Shown here piece after piece: positions 7,940 to 16,853 of a stretch of 41,711 nucleotides of DNA. The notes under the pieces were generated by a model. The model made no database searches. It had not been told where the DNA came from and worked only from the letters and a program-made list of their open reading frames with translations. How positions within the stretch are numbered: the first letter of the stretch is position 1; each line of letters opens with the position of its first letter. The stretch comes from a bacterium (lineage in GTDB: Bacteria > Patescibacteriota > Saccharimonadia > Saccharimonadales > JAGQNK01): assembly GCA_029557815.1 (NCBI GenBank), contig JAKQHX010000049.1, positions 1 to 41,711 of the forward strand, read 5' to 3'. Made by a program: the position numbers and the translations under genes.

Positions 7940-8797
7940 ATGACTATCGCCACGATTACGATCCAGGCTGACGCCTACCCCAGTAGCTTGCAGCAGATTC
8001 CAGATGCTCCTAAGACCTTGCATATCCTTGGCGACCTGAATAGATTACTGGAAGGGCCTTCTCTAGCGGTAGTAGGTAGCCGAAAGGTCACACCATATGG
8101 TAGAGGAGTGACAGAAAGCCTGGTAACGGCAGTTGCCACGAGAGGCATCACGATCATCAGCGGACTGGCGCTCGGTGTTGATGCCATTGCACACAAAGCC
8201 GCCCTAGATGCCGGCGGCAAAACAATCGCGGTGCTGCCGTGCGGATTGGACAAGCCCTATCCAGCGAGCCATCGGCAGCTTGCCAGGCGCATCCTGGAGC
8301 AGGGAGGGGCGCTTGTAAGTGAGTATCCGCACGCCACGCCACCCCTGCAGCACCATTTTATTGCGCGCAACCGAATAGTGTCAGGACTGAGCGACGCCGT
8401 ACTGATTACAGAAGCTGCCAGCAAAAGCGGCACGATGCACACTGTCGCCTTCGCGCTGGACCAAGGCAAGACGGTCATGGCAGTGCCGGGCAATATCACC
8501 AGCGAGCTGTCCCAGGGCACGAATAACCTCATCAAAACTGGCGCTCTACCGGTTACATCACCACAAGATATTCTTGAGGCACTTGGCGTTGGTGAACAGC
8601 TACAGATGGACGAAATCCTGCCAGCGAACGAACAGGAAGCTGCCATCCTTAACCTGATGAAGCAAGGAGTAACCGATGGAAATGAACTGCAATCGGCAAG
8701 CCAACTGAGTGCTACAGAGTTTAATCAAGCCCTGACCATGCTGGAAATCACCGGCAAGATTCGCGCCACCGGCGCTGGCCATTGGTCCAGAGTCTAG
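7940..8797 (+). CDS. dprA: DNA-processing protein DprA
   Basis: The 285-residue protein has the DprA/Smf Rossmann fold: VGSRKVTPYG, IISGLALGVDAIAH, AVLPCGLDKPYP, ALVSEYP and FIARNRIVSGLSDAVLITEA are all present. A C-terminal winged-helix segment (~225-285) follows. DprA loads RecA onto incoming single-stranded DNA during natural transformation, so its presence supports competence in this lineage. TATACT at 7918-7923 could be its -10 box, giving a short leader of about 10 bases without a clear Shine-Dalgarno site. There is little before the Rossmann fold, where some homologues carry a SAM-like domain. Confidence 0.95.
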   Translation: MTIATITIQADAYPSSLQQIPDAPKTLHILGDLNRLLEGPSLAVVGSRKVTPYGRGVTESLVTAVATRGITIISGLALGVDAIAHKAALDAGGKTIAVLPCGLDKPYPASHRQLARRILEQGGALVSEYPHATPPLQHHFIARNRIVSGLSDAVLITEAASKSGTMHTVAFALDQGKTVMAVPGNITSELSQGTNNLIKTGALPVTSPQDILEALGVGEQLQMDEILPANEQEAAILNLMKQGVTDGNELQSASQLSATEFNQALTMLEITGKIRATGAGHWSRV

Positions 8798-8879
8798 GTA
8801 AAACCCTGCATAAATGCCCATCTTACTCTCCTTTGAGGGTTACTATATACTTTACATTTTATCACATTTATGCTGAAAT

Positions 8880-11800
8880 ATGTCTCTCATGTCCGAAAAG
8901 TTGACACAAGAGGAATCCCTAGCCCATGCCCAGGGGTCGGAATATGCGGCCTTGTGCCTTGAAGCCATGCTACTGGGCCAAGAAGCGCCCGTACCGCCGT
9001 TTCAGCTTATTACCGAAGTTGCCGGCACTCTCGTCGTACGAAACGTAGCAGAAGGTGATATAAGCCTACGACCGACCGACAATCCGTATGCATCCGAGGA
9101 TCATATAGGCTCCCAGTATAGACATGAAATACGAGACCTAAGAGAAGCTCAGCATGAAGTTTCGGAAGGAAGCTATAGCCCGCTTAGCAAAATCGAGGAA
9201 TATACGGGCACCTCGCTTGGCGAACACTGCTTCAGCCCTTCCGCTGTTAGTATGGTAGCTGGTTGGATCGATGGCTCTGGCTACAACACGACGCGCTGTC
9301 TAAGCAAGCGGGCAGCGACAGAGGCAATCCTCAGCCCGGAAGGCTTCCTGGCAGCAGTAGATAAAATCGGTCGCGAAGAGCCCCGGGTGCTCATTGGAAA
9401 CATAGGGACATTGTCAAATTTCGTACCTTCTGAAGAAATCCGTGAGTGGATAGACGCAGTGTCGACATCCAGGCATCAACGAGACGGATCAGCATTTTTA
9501 AATAACCTGAGTAAAGTGACTGATTATTTTGAAGACGAACCTGATGTCTTGGCAGAGCGAGTCAAAAGCGCGCTCAATTCGGCCTATCCCACCACAGCCT
9601 TGGATATGCTTACCGGACGAGCCACTATCTTACAATATCTAACACCTGCCGAAGCCCGAGCCATAACAGCCGAAAAGCTGAGCGCGACCGCCAGTGCTGC
9701 GTCATTCCCTCACCGGGACCAGCTCGACAAGCTCGTTGAACTTGGCTTAGCCAAGCCAGAACAAATTGAACAAACCGTGCTTGATGCACTTATAGACCAC
9801 AACGACTCATCAATCTCAACTGCTTTAATAAAGCTCGCAGAAACGCTGTCTGAGGATGGCATCCGGCAAGCCAAAGATAGGCTTTTAGAAAAGTTCCATG
9901 AGCCGGTTCCTGAAGATGAAGCATACAAAGAACAACAAGCACTTGATGCTATTGTTCGAAGCAGGCTGTTCACAAAGGATGAGCTACGGGACGTTTTCGA
10001 ATCACGTCTTGGAGGAGGGCAGGGCTCACAGCTCATAAGCCACATAGACGCTGTCGCAGAGACGCTAACGGCAGATCAAACAAAAGACCTGCTGCGCCAA
10101 GCAGCAGCAGAAGGAACGGCGCATAAAGCCTTATTCAAATCCACATTAAAGGGTGTATTGAAGAATCTCGACCTTGAACCTGAAACGGTATTTGAACTCG
10201 CCAAGCAATCGGTCCTCGTCCCGTTTTACAGCAGCCCAAAGGATGCGCTAGAGTTCGTTGAGCTACTGCCACCAAGCATGCGGCCAACACTCATCAGAGA
10301 AGTGACTGAAAAATGTGCATTAGCAAAAGTTTTGTACGAAGAATCTTACAACTACGAGCAGCAAGGTAATTTCCAGTGGTTGCCATATCTGGGTTCTCGA
10401 GGTGACGCTGTAGAGTTTCTGCGCGACCGAATTGATCGTGCGCATGGGTTTGATTTTGCGGCACAAGCGCTCTATTGGCGAAGCGATAAAAACTACCTGC
10501 AGCTTGAGTTATTTACAAGCAGCGAAGTCCGTGCGATGGTACAAGATCGTATACATGGTGTTGATGAGGAAGGGAATTACGAATACACGGCTTATGAGAT
10601 ATTCAATAACCACTCGTTAATCAGTGCCGTCATACAGGATCGTGAAGAAATGGCTGACCTGATTCGACAAAGAGCAATTGAGACACCAGGGGCTCTGTTC
10701 GACAACTGGCAGCCAGCATTCAGCGACTACTTCACACCGGAAGAAGTCATGGATCTTTTGGAGGCACAGTGGCCAAAAGATATGACGGAGCCACCAAGAG
10801 TTAGAGAAAAGCTTGAGGCGTACCTGCCACAAGACAGATTGATTGAGCTCTACTCCACTCATATCGCATTATGTGATACCGAAGAAGACATAAGCCTTGG
10901 TATTGACGAGCTCATCGACCAGATGGATGACCAGACCGCACAGCTATTCATCCAAAAGCTGCTTGATAAAAACCCATATCGACTCCTGGAAAGCACATAC
11001 GCGGCCGAGCGACTGAACACTACCATGGAAGACTTCCGTCAGTGGATAGACCAATATACCGGCAGCTTTGCACCCAAGACACTCGCCAAGATAAACAGGC
11101 GCCTGGATCGTGCAACCCCATACCAAAAGCGTCTGCTAGACAAAGACAAGGACGATTTATACCAAGCTTTTGCCTGGATAAATCAAGCTGGTTTGGTCGA
11201 TACCTTTGACCGACTGAGCCAAGGTGCAAAATCTGAAAAAACTGAGCGTGAGCTGTTGCATCTCCTATCGGCGGTGGCTCGTCAACATGCCTGGTACGAG
11301 CAAGCGCCTCTTGATGAAGTCGCTAATCTAAAAGACCTGCGCATCCTTGTCGAAGACGTAACGCTCAGCGAACTCGGCATAGGAAAACTTACCACGGAAC
11401 AGCGGACAAATTTTCGGAAGCACGTTACGGATATTTTGCCGTTCGCAGTATATACATCGCGGTATGCCGAGTCAGAACAACACCGCACGCTACTGAAAGA
11501 CATGCTCTCATCTACGACAACGCCTGATGGATATGCATCGTGGCGCTTTGCTTTAGATACACCCCTTGAACAGCTGAAATCCCTCGGCTGGGTGCCAAGC
11601 GGATTAACTACCGAGCAGCTCCAGCTTTGGCAGACAGACCACGGGGAAGTCATCACCTTGGGGGAAGCCCGAAACGATGCGGTCGGAACCGATATAGCTG
11701 AACTGATTCGACAGAACCGAGAACACCTTGGCATAGAAGAAAAACTGGATGACCCAGATATGCAGGCTCGCCTCGATCAGCTCGTCCGCAATCTTGGGTA

Positions 11801-12554
11801 TGAACTAAAAGAAGCCCACGCCAAGCGTAAGCAAGGCACGGGGAATGATAAGGCTGACGAAATCAAGGGGTGGTTAGGTGAAGCAAAGTACTTGCGAGCC
11901 GTCCACCTGCTTCAATACGCAGATCACTTTAGCGCCCCTCAGATCAAACAAGTACTGCGCGATTTCAAGGCCGGACTTCCTGAGGATGGACGATTCTTGA
12001 GCGATCGTGTTGAAGAAATGTTGGCATTTGCCGGAAATACCCTTGAGAACGTGAGTATCACCGACACCAGCGACCCTCAAATAACTATTGAGGTCGGTGC
12101 CAAACCGGTGCCTTCCTGTCAGCACTACGCCAACGGCTCAATGAATCATGACCTGCTTGGCTACTTTGATATCGACACCAAACCTGTTGTTATCAGAGGG
12201 AAGGACGGCAACATCGCAGCACGCGCCATCATGCGTCTACTGGGTACCGAAACCGGCGAACCGGTACTCTACTTAGAACCAAGCTACACTTCTTACAGTC
12301 AGTCACAGGTTGACCAGGCAATGAATGAATTCTTAGCCCAAAAAGCCGGCAAGTTAGGCATAGCCTACATAACCGACCAGCAAGCCGACATAGATAACGA
12401 GGAGGTAGCGGTTTATTCAAATGGCTCCCGCGCGCCAGGTCGTTATTCCGATAGCCTGTATGAGACAGACCATGAAGGATACAGCTATGCCATTGGTACC
12501 ACAGTAGATAGTGCTGTAGTTGTGCAGACACGGCAAAAAAACGTAAGTGACTAA
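8880..12554 (+). CDS. very large hypothetical protein, helical repeats plus a conserved-looking C-terminal module (1224 aa)
   Basis: The product is acidic, soluble and almost entirely predicted helical, without signal peptide or membrane segments. Residues ~150-1040 read like an alpha-helical repeat scaffold: units of the type 'tpeEvr...l...l' recur (LTPAEARAI, FTKDELRDVF, FTSSEVRAMV, FTPEEVMDLL). From ~1060 the character changes to a compact alpha/beta module with a possible motif SCQHYANGS...LLGYFDID...GNIAARAIMRL...PVLYLEPSY, with Cys1080 inside it. No known enzyme motif is recognised. ATG 8880 and ATG 8889 are both possible starts; neither has a Shine-Dalgarno site, and TATGCT ends 5 bases before the first. 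It stands alone between dprA and topA. Confidence 0.85.
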   Translation: MSLMSEKLTQEESLAHAQGSEYAALCLEAMLLGQEAPVPPFQLITEVAGTLVVRNVAEGDISLRPTDNPYASEDHIGSQYRHEIRDLREAQHEVSEGSYSPLSKIEEYTGTSLGEHCFSPSAVSMVAGWIDGSGYNTTRCLSKRAATEAILSPEGFLAAVDKIGREEPRVLIGNIGTLSNFVPSEEIREWIDAVSTSRHQRDGSAFLNNLSKVTDYFEDEPDVLAERVKSALNSAYPTTALDMLTGRATILQYLTPAEARAITAEKLSATASAASFPHRDQLDKLVELGLAKPEQIEQTVLDALIDHNDSSISTALIKLAETLSEDGIRQAKDRLLEKFHEPVPEDEAYKEQQALDAIVRSRLFTKDELRDVFESRLGGGQGSQLISHIDAVAETLTADQTKDLLRQAAAEGTAHKALFKSTLKGVLKNLDLEPETVFELAKQSVLVPFYSSPKDALEFVELLPPSMRPTLIREVTEKCALAKVLYEESYNYEQQGNFQWLPYLGSRGDAVEFLRDRIDRAHGFDFAAQALYWRSDKNYLQLELFTSSEVRAMVQDRIHGVDEEGNYEYTAYEIFNNHSLISAVIQDREEMADLIRQRAIETPGALFDNWQPAFSDYFTPEEVMDLLEAQWPKDMTEPPRVREKLEAYLPQDRLIELYSTHIALCDTEEDISLGIDELIDQMDDQTAQLFIQKLLDKNPYRLLESTYAAERLNTTMEDFRQWIDQYTGSFAPKTLAKINRRLDRATPYQKRLLDKDKDDLYQAFAWINQAGLVDTFDRLSQGAKSEKTERELLHLLSAVARQHAWYEQAPLDEVANLKDLRILVEDVTLSELGIGKLTTEQRTNFRKHVTDILPFAVYTSRYAESEQHRTLLKDMLSSTTTPDGYASWRFALDTPLEQLKSLGWVPSGLTTEQLQLWQTDHGEVITLGEARNDAVGTDIAELIRQNREHLGIEEKLDDPDMQARLDQLVRNLGYELKEAHAKRKQGTGNDKADEIKGWLGEAKYLRAVHLLQYADHFSAPQIKQVLRDFKAGLPEDGRFLSDRVEEMLAFAGNTLENVSITDTSDPQITIEVGAKPVPSCQHYANGSMNHDLLGYFDIDTKPVVIRGKDGNIAARAIMRLLGTETGEPVLYLEPSYTSYSQSQVDQAMNEFLAQKAGKLGIAYITDQQADIDNEEVAVYSNGSRAPGRYSDSLYETDHEGYSYAIGTTVDSAVVVQTRQKNVSD

Positions 12555-12685
12555 GCCCACAAGACCACGGCGTCGGTTGATAGACAATATCAATATCATA
12601 GAGACAAGTCGCTTGCATTTATATGGCAGAACGTAGTAGTGTTATTGGCTGTGGCTGATTTTACCAGTACACTAAAATAATACTT

Positions 12686-14998
12686 ATGCCTAAACACCTC
12701 GTAATCGTTGAAAGCCCAGCCAAAGCAAAAACTATTGAGAAGTATCTCGGTAGCGACTTCAAGGTGCTCTCATCCGTAGGACACATCCGCTCCATAGCCA
12801 AAAAGAACAAAGACGGCGGAGACGCGGTAGAAATCGCAAACGGCTTCAAGACCACCTACGAGATTGACCCGGACAAGAAAAAGATTATCACAGAGCTTAA
12901 AAAAGCTGTCAAAGCTGCCGATGACGTCTGGCTGGCGACTGATGAAGACCGCGAAGGGGAAGCCATCGCCTGGCATTTATGCGAGGTTCTGAAGCTAGAT
13001 CCAAGCAAGACCAAACGTATCGTATTCCATGAGATTACCAAGGGTGCTATCGATGAAGCCATCAAGAACCCACGGACCGTAGATATGGACCTGGTGCAAG
13101 CACAGCAAGCACGCCAGATACTCGACCGTATTGTCGGTTTCGACCTATCGGATGTCGTCCGAAAGAAAGTACCGGGCGGCATTAGCGCGGGCCGCGTGCA
13201 ATCACCAGGTGTCCGCCTGCTCGTCGAGCGCGAACGAGAAATCGAGGCATTTGAAAGCTCGTTCAAGTTCCGTATAACTGCCGAATTCGAGGCGCAGGGC
13301 GAAACGTTCAGAGCGGAGCTGCCGAAACGTTTCGACACTGAGGAAGAAGCCAGGACGTTCCTGGAAAGCTTGCTGGGAGCTACATTTACAGTCGGTGACG
13401 TCAAGAAGAGTCCTGCTACCCGCAATCCTTCCGCGCCATTCACCACCAGCACCCTGCAACAAGATGCAAACAGCAAGCTAGGCTTTAGCGCTAAAGCCAC
13501 TATGTCCACCGCACAGAGACTCTACCAAGAAGGTAAAATAACCTATATGCGAACCGATTCCGTCAACTTAAGCGGCCAGGCACTCGCCCAGATGTCGGAC
13601 TATATCAAGACGACTTTCGGCAACGAATACCACCAGGTCAGGAAGTTTAAGACAAAAGGCTCGGGAGCCCAGGAAGCACACGAAGCAATCCGACCGACCG
13701 ACGTAGGCGTTGAGCAGGCAAGCAGTGACGAATACGGCCAGAAGCTTTACGATCTAATTCGTCGCAGGACGCTTGCGAGCCAGATGGCACCTGCAAAGTT
13801 AGAAAAAACAACCGTTACGATCACGATTTCCACAAGCAAAGAAGTTTTCGAGGCCAAAGGTGAAGTCATCGTTTTTGATGGTTTTCTCAGAGTCTATGGC
13901 GGCAACAAGAAAGAGGCCGACATATTACCGGCAGTCAGCGCAAACGACACGTTGTCCATGCAATCGGCACAAGCAAAACAATTATTCGCCAAACCCCCCG
14001 CTCGCTACACCGAGGGCAGCCTTGTCAAGAAGCTCGAAGAACTCGGTATTGGCCGGCCGTCCACTTACGCAACGATTATTAATACTATCCAGGTACGCGG
14101 CTATGCAGTAAAAGGCGAGTCTGAAGGCGTACCACGTGACATCGTTACCCTGAACCTCGAAAATAATCAAATCAACCGAGAAATCATCCAGGAAAAGACC
14201 GGCTCGGATAAAGGCAAGCTTGTGCCGACCGCTAGCGGTCAGGTCATGAGTGATTTCCTGGGCAACCATTTTAACCCAATCGTCGATTATGGCTTTACCG
14301 CCAATGTCGAAGAAGAGTTCGACGACATTGCCGAGGGCAAACTGCAACGTAACAAAATGCTTCAGGATTTCTATACGCCATTCCAAGAGCTCATTGAAAA
14401 ATCCGGCGGCATCGACCGCAGTACCGTTGCCCAGGCCAGAGAAATTGGCATCGATCCAAAGACCGGCAAACCGGTACTGGCCCGTTTCGGTCGCTTCGGC
14501 CCCATGCTGCAACTCGGTACTACAGACGACAAAGAGAATAAGCCCCAGTTTGCTCCTATGCCAAGCGGCGCAAAGATCGAAACAGTCACGCTAGAACAAG
14601 CCCTGCACGCCTTTCAACTACCGCGCATCGTCGGACAGACAGATGACGGCCAGGACATCAAAGCCAATATCGGTCGCTTCGGCCCCTATATCCAGATAGG
14701 CAAGTTGTTTGTATCGATCAAACCGCTCGACCCTCATACCATTACGCTTGAGGAAGCAAAGGAGCTCTACGCTGCCAAGCTACAAGCCGAGGCCGAGAAA
14801 AACATCGCGGACTTCGGCGATGGCATCAAGGTCCTAAAAGGACGGTATGGCCCGTACATTACTGATGGTAAAAAGAATGCCAAAATCCCCAAAGACACCG
14901 AGCCGACATCAGTTACACATGACCAAGCCAAGAAGCTTCTCGCCGAAGCTCCGTCAGCCAAAAAACGCTTCGCTAAACGCAAAACTGCCAAAAAGTAA
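12686..14998 (+). CDS. topA: DNA topoisomerase I (type IA)
   Basis: The 770-residue enzyme relaxes negative supercoils. The N-terminal Toprim domain starts LVIVESPAKAKTIEKYLG with Glu9, and the acidic cluster is TDEDREGEA. Catalytic Tyr287 lies in TYMRTDS. The C-terminus lacks Cys4 zinc fingers; instead it carries repeats of the form GRFGPMLQLG, GRFGPYIQIG and GRYGPYITDGKK with a basic Ala/Lys tail, as in many Gram-positive and CPR enzymes. TAAAAT ends 7 bases before the ATG with no Shine-Dalgarno site, suggesting a nearly leaderless mRNA. Confidence 0.97.
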   Translation: MPKHLVIVESPAKAKTIEKYLGSDFKVLSSVGHIRSIAKKNKDGGDAVEIANGFKTTYEIDPDKKKIITELKKAVKAADDVWLATDEDREGEAIAWHLCEVLKLDPSKTKRIVFHEITKGAIDEAIKNPRTVDMDLVQAQQARQILDRIVGFDLSDVVRKKVPGGISAGRVQSPGVRLLVEREREIEAFESSFKFRITAEFEAQGETFRAELPKRFDTEEEARTFLESLLGATFTVGDVKKSPATRNPSAPFTTSTLQQDANSKLGFSAKATMSTAQRLYQEGKITYMRTDSVNLSGQALAQMSDYIKTTFGNEYHQVRKFKTKGSGAQEAHEAIRPTDVGVEQASSDEYGQKLYDLIRRRTLASQMAPAKLEKTTVTITISTSKEVFEAKGEVIVFDGFLRVYGGNKKEADILPAVSANDTLSMQSAQAKQLFAKPPARYTEGSLVKKLEELGIGRPSTYATIINTIQVRGYAVKGESEGVPRDIVTLNLENNQINREIIQEKTGSDKGKLVPTASGQVMSDFLGNHFNPIVDYGFTANVEEEFDDIAEGKLQRNKMLQDFYTPFQELIEKSGGIDRSTVAQAREIGIDPKTGKPVLARFGRFGPMLQLGTTDDKENKPQFAPMPSGAKIETVTLEQALHAFQLPRIVGQTDDGQDIKANIGRFGPYIQIGKLFVSIKPLDPHTITLEEAKELYAAKLQAEAEKNIADFGDGIKVLKGRYGPYITDGKKNAKIPKDTEPTSVTHDQAKKLLAEAPSAKKRFAKRKTAKK

Positions 14999-15003
14999 GC
15001 TCC

Positions 15004-15564
15004 ATGACAAGCCCGACGCCGGAATCAGAACTTCACTTTAGACGTATCGAAATTACCGTTTCCGACCACGTGTTGCCAGAAATAGTCTCAGCGCTTGGAG
15101 GGATTGCCGCCAAACATGACCTTGATATGCAAGTAAGACTTTCCGACAGTGACGTAGCAGGAATCGTAATCGAAAGCACAGAGCCGATGTTTAACCCGTT
15201 GCTTATAGACTGGATGGTGACCGATGAATCCACCGATCCGGTTCCGGTCATCCCAAAGACCAAGCTTGCTGCGGCCGAAACACGGGATTTCCGGGGTCTT
15301 GCCGAGCGTTCTTTCAATGCGATTTCTAGCGCTACCTCCCGGGCTCCAGTATCCAGGGGTTTGTGTGAATTCGTCTTTCGCCAAGAAGGAAAGGTCCAGG
15401 GCTTCAAGGCGGACCGCTTCACCGATATGGTCGGCTACCTCTCACAACCGTTCGCCTTTCCAAAAAGCTTCGGTAGCAAAAGCCTGGCTTTTTTCTATCA
15501 CGTACAAGAAAACTTATACCTCCCATCAGCCGGTGCCGGTATCGACACAACAATTGTAAAATAA
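15004..15564 (+). CDS. hypothetical protein (186 aa)
   Basis: It starts 5 bases after the topA stop and is probably co-transcribed with it. It is a soluble alpha/beta protein without membrane segments or a signal peptide. The N-terminal ~75 residues look like a ferredoxin-like unit, a basic/polar linker follows, and the C-terminal third is aromatic and Gly-rich (GSKSLAFFYHVQENLYLPSAGAG). I recognise no family. The coupling to topA is the only contextual hint of a role in DNA topology or repair. Confidence 0.75.
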   Translation: MTSPTPESELHFRRIEITVSDHVLPEIVSALGGIAAKHDLDMQVRLSDSDVAGIVIESTEPMFNPLLIDWMVTDESTDPVPVIPKTKLAAAETRDFRGLAERSFNAISSATSRAPVSRGLCEFVFRQEGKVQGFKADRFTDMVGYLSQPFAFPKSFGSKSLAFFYHVQENLYLPSAGAGIDTTIVK

Positions 15565-15570
15565 TATTAT

Positions 15571-15579
15571 TTATCCACA
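15571..15579 (+). promoter_or_regulatory. perfect DnaA-box sequence
   Basis: TTATCCACA matches the E. coli DnaA-box consensus exactly, in an AT-rich gap. It is single, so it is more likely a regulatory or chance site than an origin. Confidence 0.3.
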
Positions 15580-15652
15580 ATTTTACAGGGAAGCAATATA
15601 TCTTATCATAGCTTTCTATGTCATAGTTTAGGCATTCTCGTCTATTTCGTGC

Positions 15653-15687
15653 TACAATATAGCCACAAGCTTGTTAACAGAGGAGGG
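15653..15687 (+). promoter_or_regulatory. extended -10 and strong orphan Shine-Dalgarno
   Basis: TGC-TACAAT forms an extended -10 element with its hexamer at 15653-15658. About 23 bases later AGGAGGG (15681-15687) is one of the best Shine-Dalgarno sites in the window, yet no ATG, GTG or TTG follows at a useful distance. The first candidate codon at ideal spacing (7 bases) is ATT at 15695. Confidence 0.4.
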
Positions 15688-15694
15688 AAGTAAT

Positions 15695-15754
15695 ATTTCG
15701 CTCCGAAAAGGCAACAAATTTAAGCATATAAGCATGGTTGTTGACTTTTTGTAA
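15695..15754 (+). CDS. possible 19-aa leader peptide with ATT start
   Basis: Reading from ATT at 15695 gives a 19-codon basic peptide (RKGNKFKHISMVVDFL core) ending TAA at 15752-15754. Its end overlaps the -35 box of the promoter for the sigma4-HARE gene. ATT starts are rare (infC is the known case), so this rests entirely on the strong Shine-Dalgarno site. Confidence 0.2.
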   Translation: MSLRKGNKFKHISMVVDFL

Positions 15755-15769
15755 AAGTTGTTTTACTAT
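15741..15769 (+). promoter_or_regulatory. sigma-70 promoter for the sigma4-HARE gene
   Basis: TTGACT (15741-15746), exactly 17 bases, TACTAT (15764-15769). The predicted leader is about 40 bases and contains AAGGAACAGGG just before the ATG at 15816. Confidence 0.7.
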
Positions 15770-15815
15770 AGCAGTAATAACCTTAGAAATTTAGTACGTA
15801 ACAAGGAACAGGGAA

Positions 15816-16853
15816 ATGACCGCAACAAGCCCAAGCCAACTCCAGATTGAAAGCATAATTACCGACATCCTCGGTACTATCGACCGCGAAAGGGAACGTG
15901 AAATCATTGCTCGTCGCTATGGTCTCTTCGACCGGAAGGAAACGCTGGAGCAAATTGGGGAACTGCTCGGTATCACCCGCGAACGGGTACGCCAGCTGGA
16001 AAAGGCTGTTATGGCTCGGCTCAAGGCTATGGCTGACGCTGGACAGCTTCCACACATTCAAGAAGTCCAAACTGTGCTGCTTGATGAAGTTCGTGCCATG
16101 GGCAAAGCCGCGCGCATTTCTGATCTCAGTGCCCGCCTAACAAAAGACAACTCACGTATCGATCAAGCTCGTGTATCGTTCCTGTCCGCCCTCAGCCCAA
16201 AGATTGCCGTCGTTGATGAGAACGATCATTTTCATCACTCGGTCGGCATTGCCGACGAGCATGACGAGAAAAAGATCAAAGATCTCGCCACCAGAACCAT
16301 CGAGGCTATCAAGAATATTGGTGAGCCTACCACTATCGATAAGGTAGCCGAGCAGGCAAAGTTGCAAGATCCTGAACACGCCGCGGCATTGGCTCGCACC
16401 TCTAAGCACCTGGCCACACTCAATGGCAAGTGGGGCCTCGTCAAATGGCCGACGGTAAACCCAAAGAATATCCGTGACAAAATCTATGTCATCCTCCAGG
16501 AAACAGGGAAACACATGCATTTCAATGAGATTGCCGAAGCCATCAAGCAGAGCGACTTCAAACGCAAAGACGTCACGACTCAGGCTATTCACAACGAACT
16601 TATCAAAGACAAGCGTTTCGTCCTCATTGGTCGTGGTATTTATGCCCTCAAGGAATGGGGCTATCAGAAGGGAACGGTCGCTGACATAATCACTGAGGTA
16701 CTCAAGAAAGCGAACGAGCCGCTACACCGTGACGAGATCGTCAAGCAAGTACTCCAGAGCCGCCATGTCAAAGAAACGACTATCCTGCTGAACCTCCAGG
16801 GCAAGCCGCAGTTCAAGCGAGTCGCCAAAGCCACCTACGCCCTCGCCGAATAA
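15816..16853 (+). CDS. sigma-70 region 4 / HARE-HTH transcription factor-like protein
   Basis: Residues ~12-75 are a clear sigma-70 region 4 (REREIIARRYGLFDRKETLEQIGELLGITRERVRQLEKAVMARL), with the helix-turn-helix that reads -35 elements or binds the polymerase flap. No region 2 is present, so it cannot melt promoters as a stand-alone sigma factor. The rest (~85-345) looks like winged-helix units; the two at ~215-280 and ~285-345 resemble HARE-HTH domains, as in the RNA polymerase delta subunit (FNEIAEAIKQ...FVLIGRGIYAL and RDEIVKQVLQ...FKRVAKATYAL). It is probably an RNA polymerase-associated regulator. It has its own consensus-like promoter and a good Shine-Dalgarno site, and ends at the convergent boundary. 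Confidence 0.85.
   Translation: MTATSPSQLQIESIITDILGTIDREREREIIARRYGLFDRKETLEQIGELLGITRERVRQLEKAVMARLKAMADAGQLPHIQEVQTVLLDEVRAMGKAARISDLSARLTKDNSRIDQARVSFLSALSPKIAVVDENDHFHHSVGIADEHDEKKIKDLATRTIEAIKNIGEPTTIDKVAEQAKLQDPEHAAALARTSKHLATLNGKWGLVKWPTVNPKNIRDKIYVILQETGKHMHFNEIAEAIKQSDFKRKDVTTQAIHNELIKDKRFVLIGRGIYALKEWGYQKGTVADIITEVLKKANEPLHRDEIVKQVLQSRHVKETTILLNLQGKPQFKRVAKATYALAE

Noticed and set aside
15571-15579. Replication origin around the DnaA box
   Set aside because: Only one perfect box, and no dnaA, dnaN or box cluster in the window.
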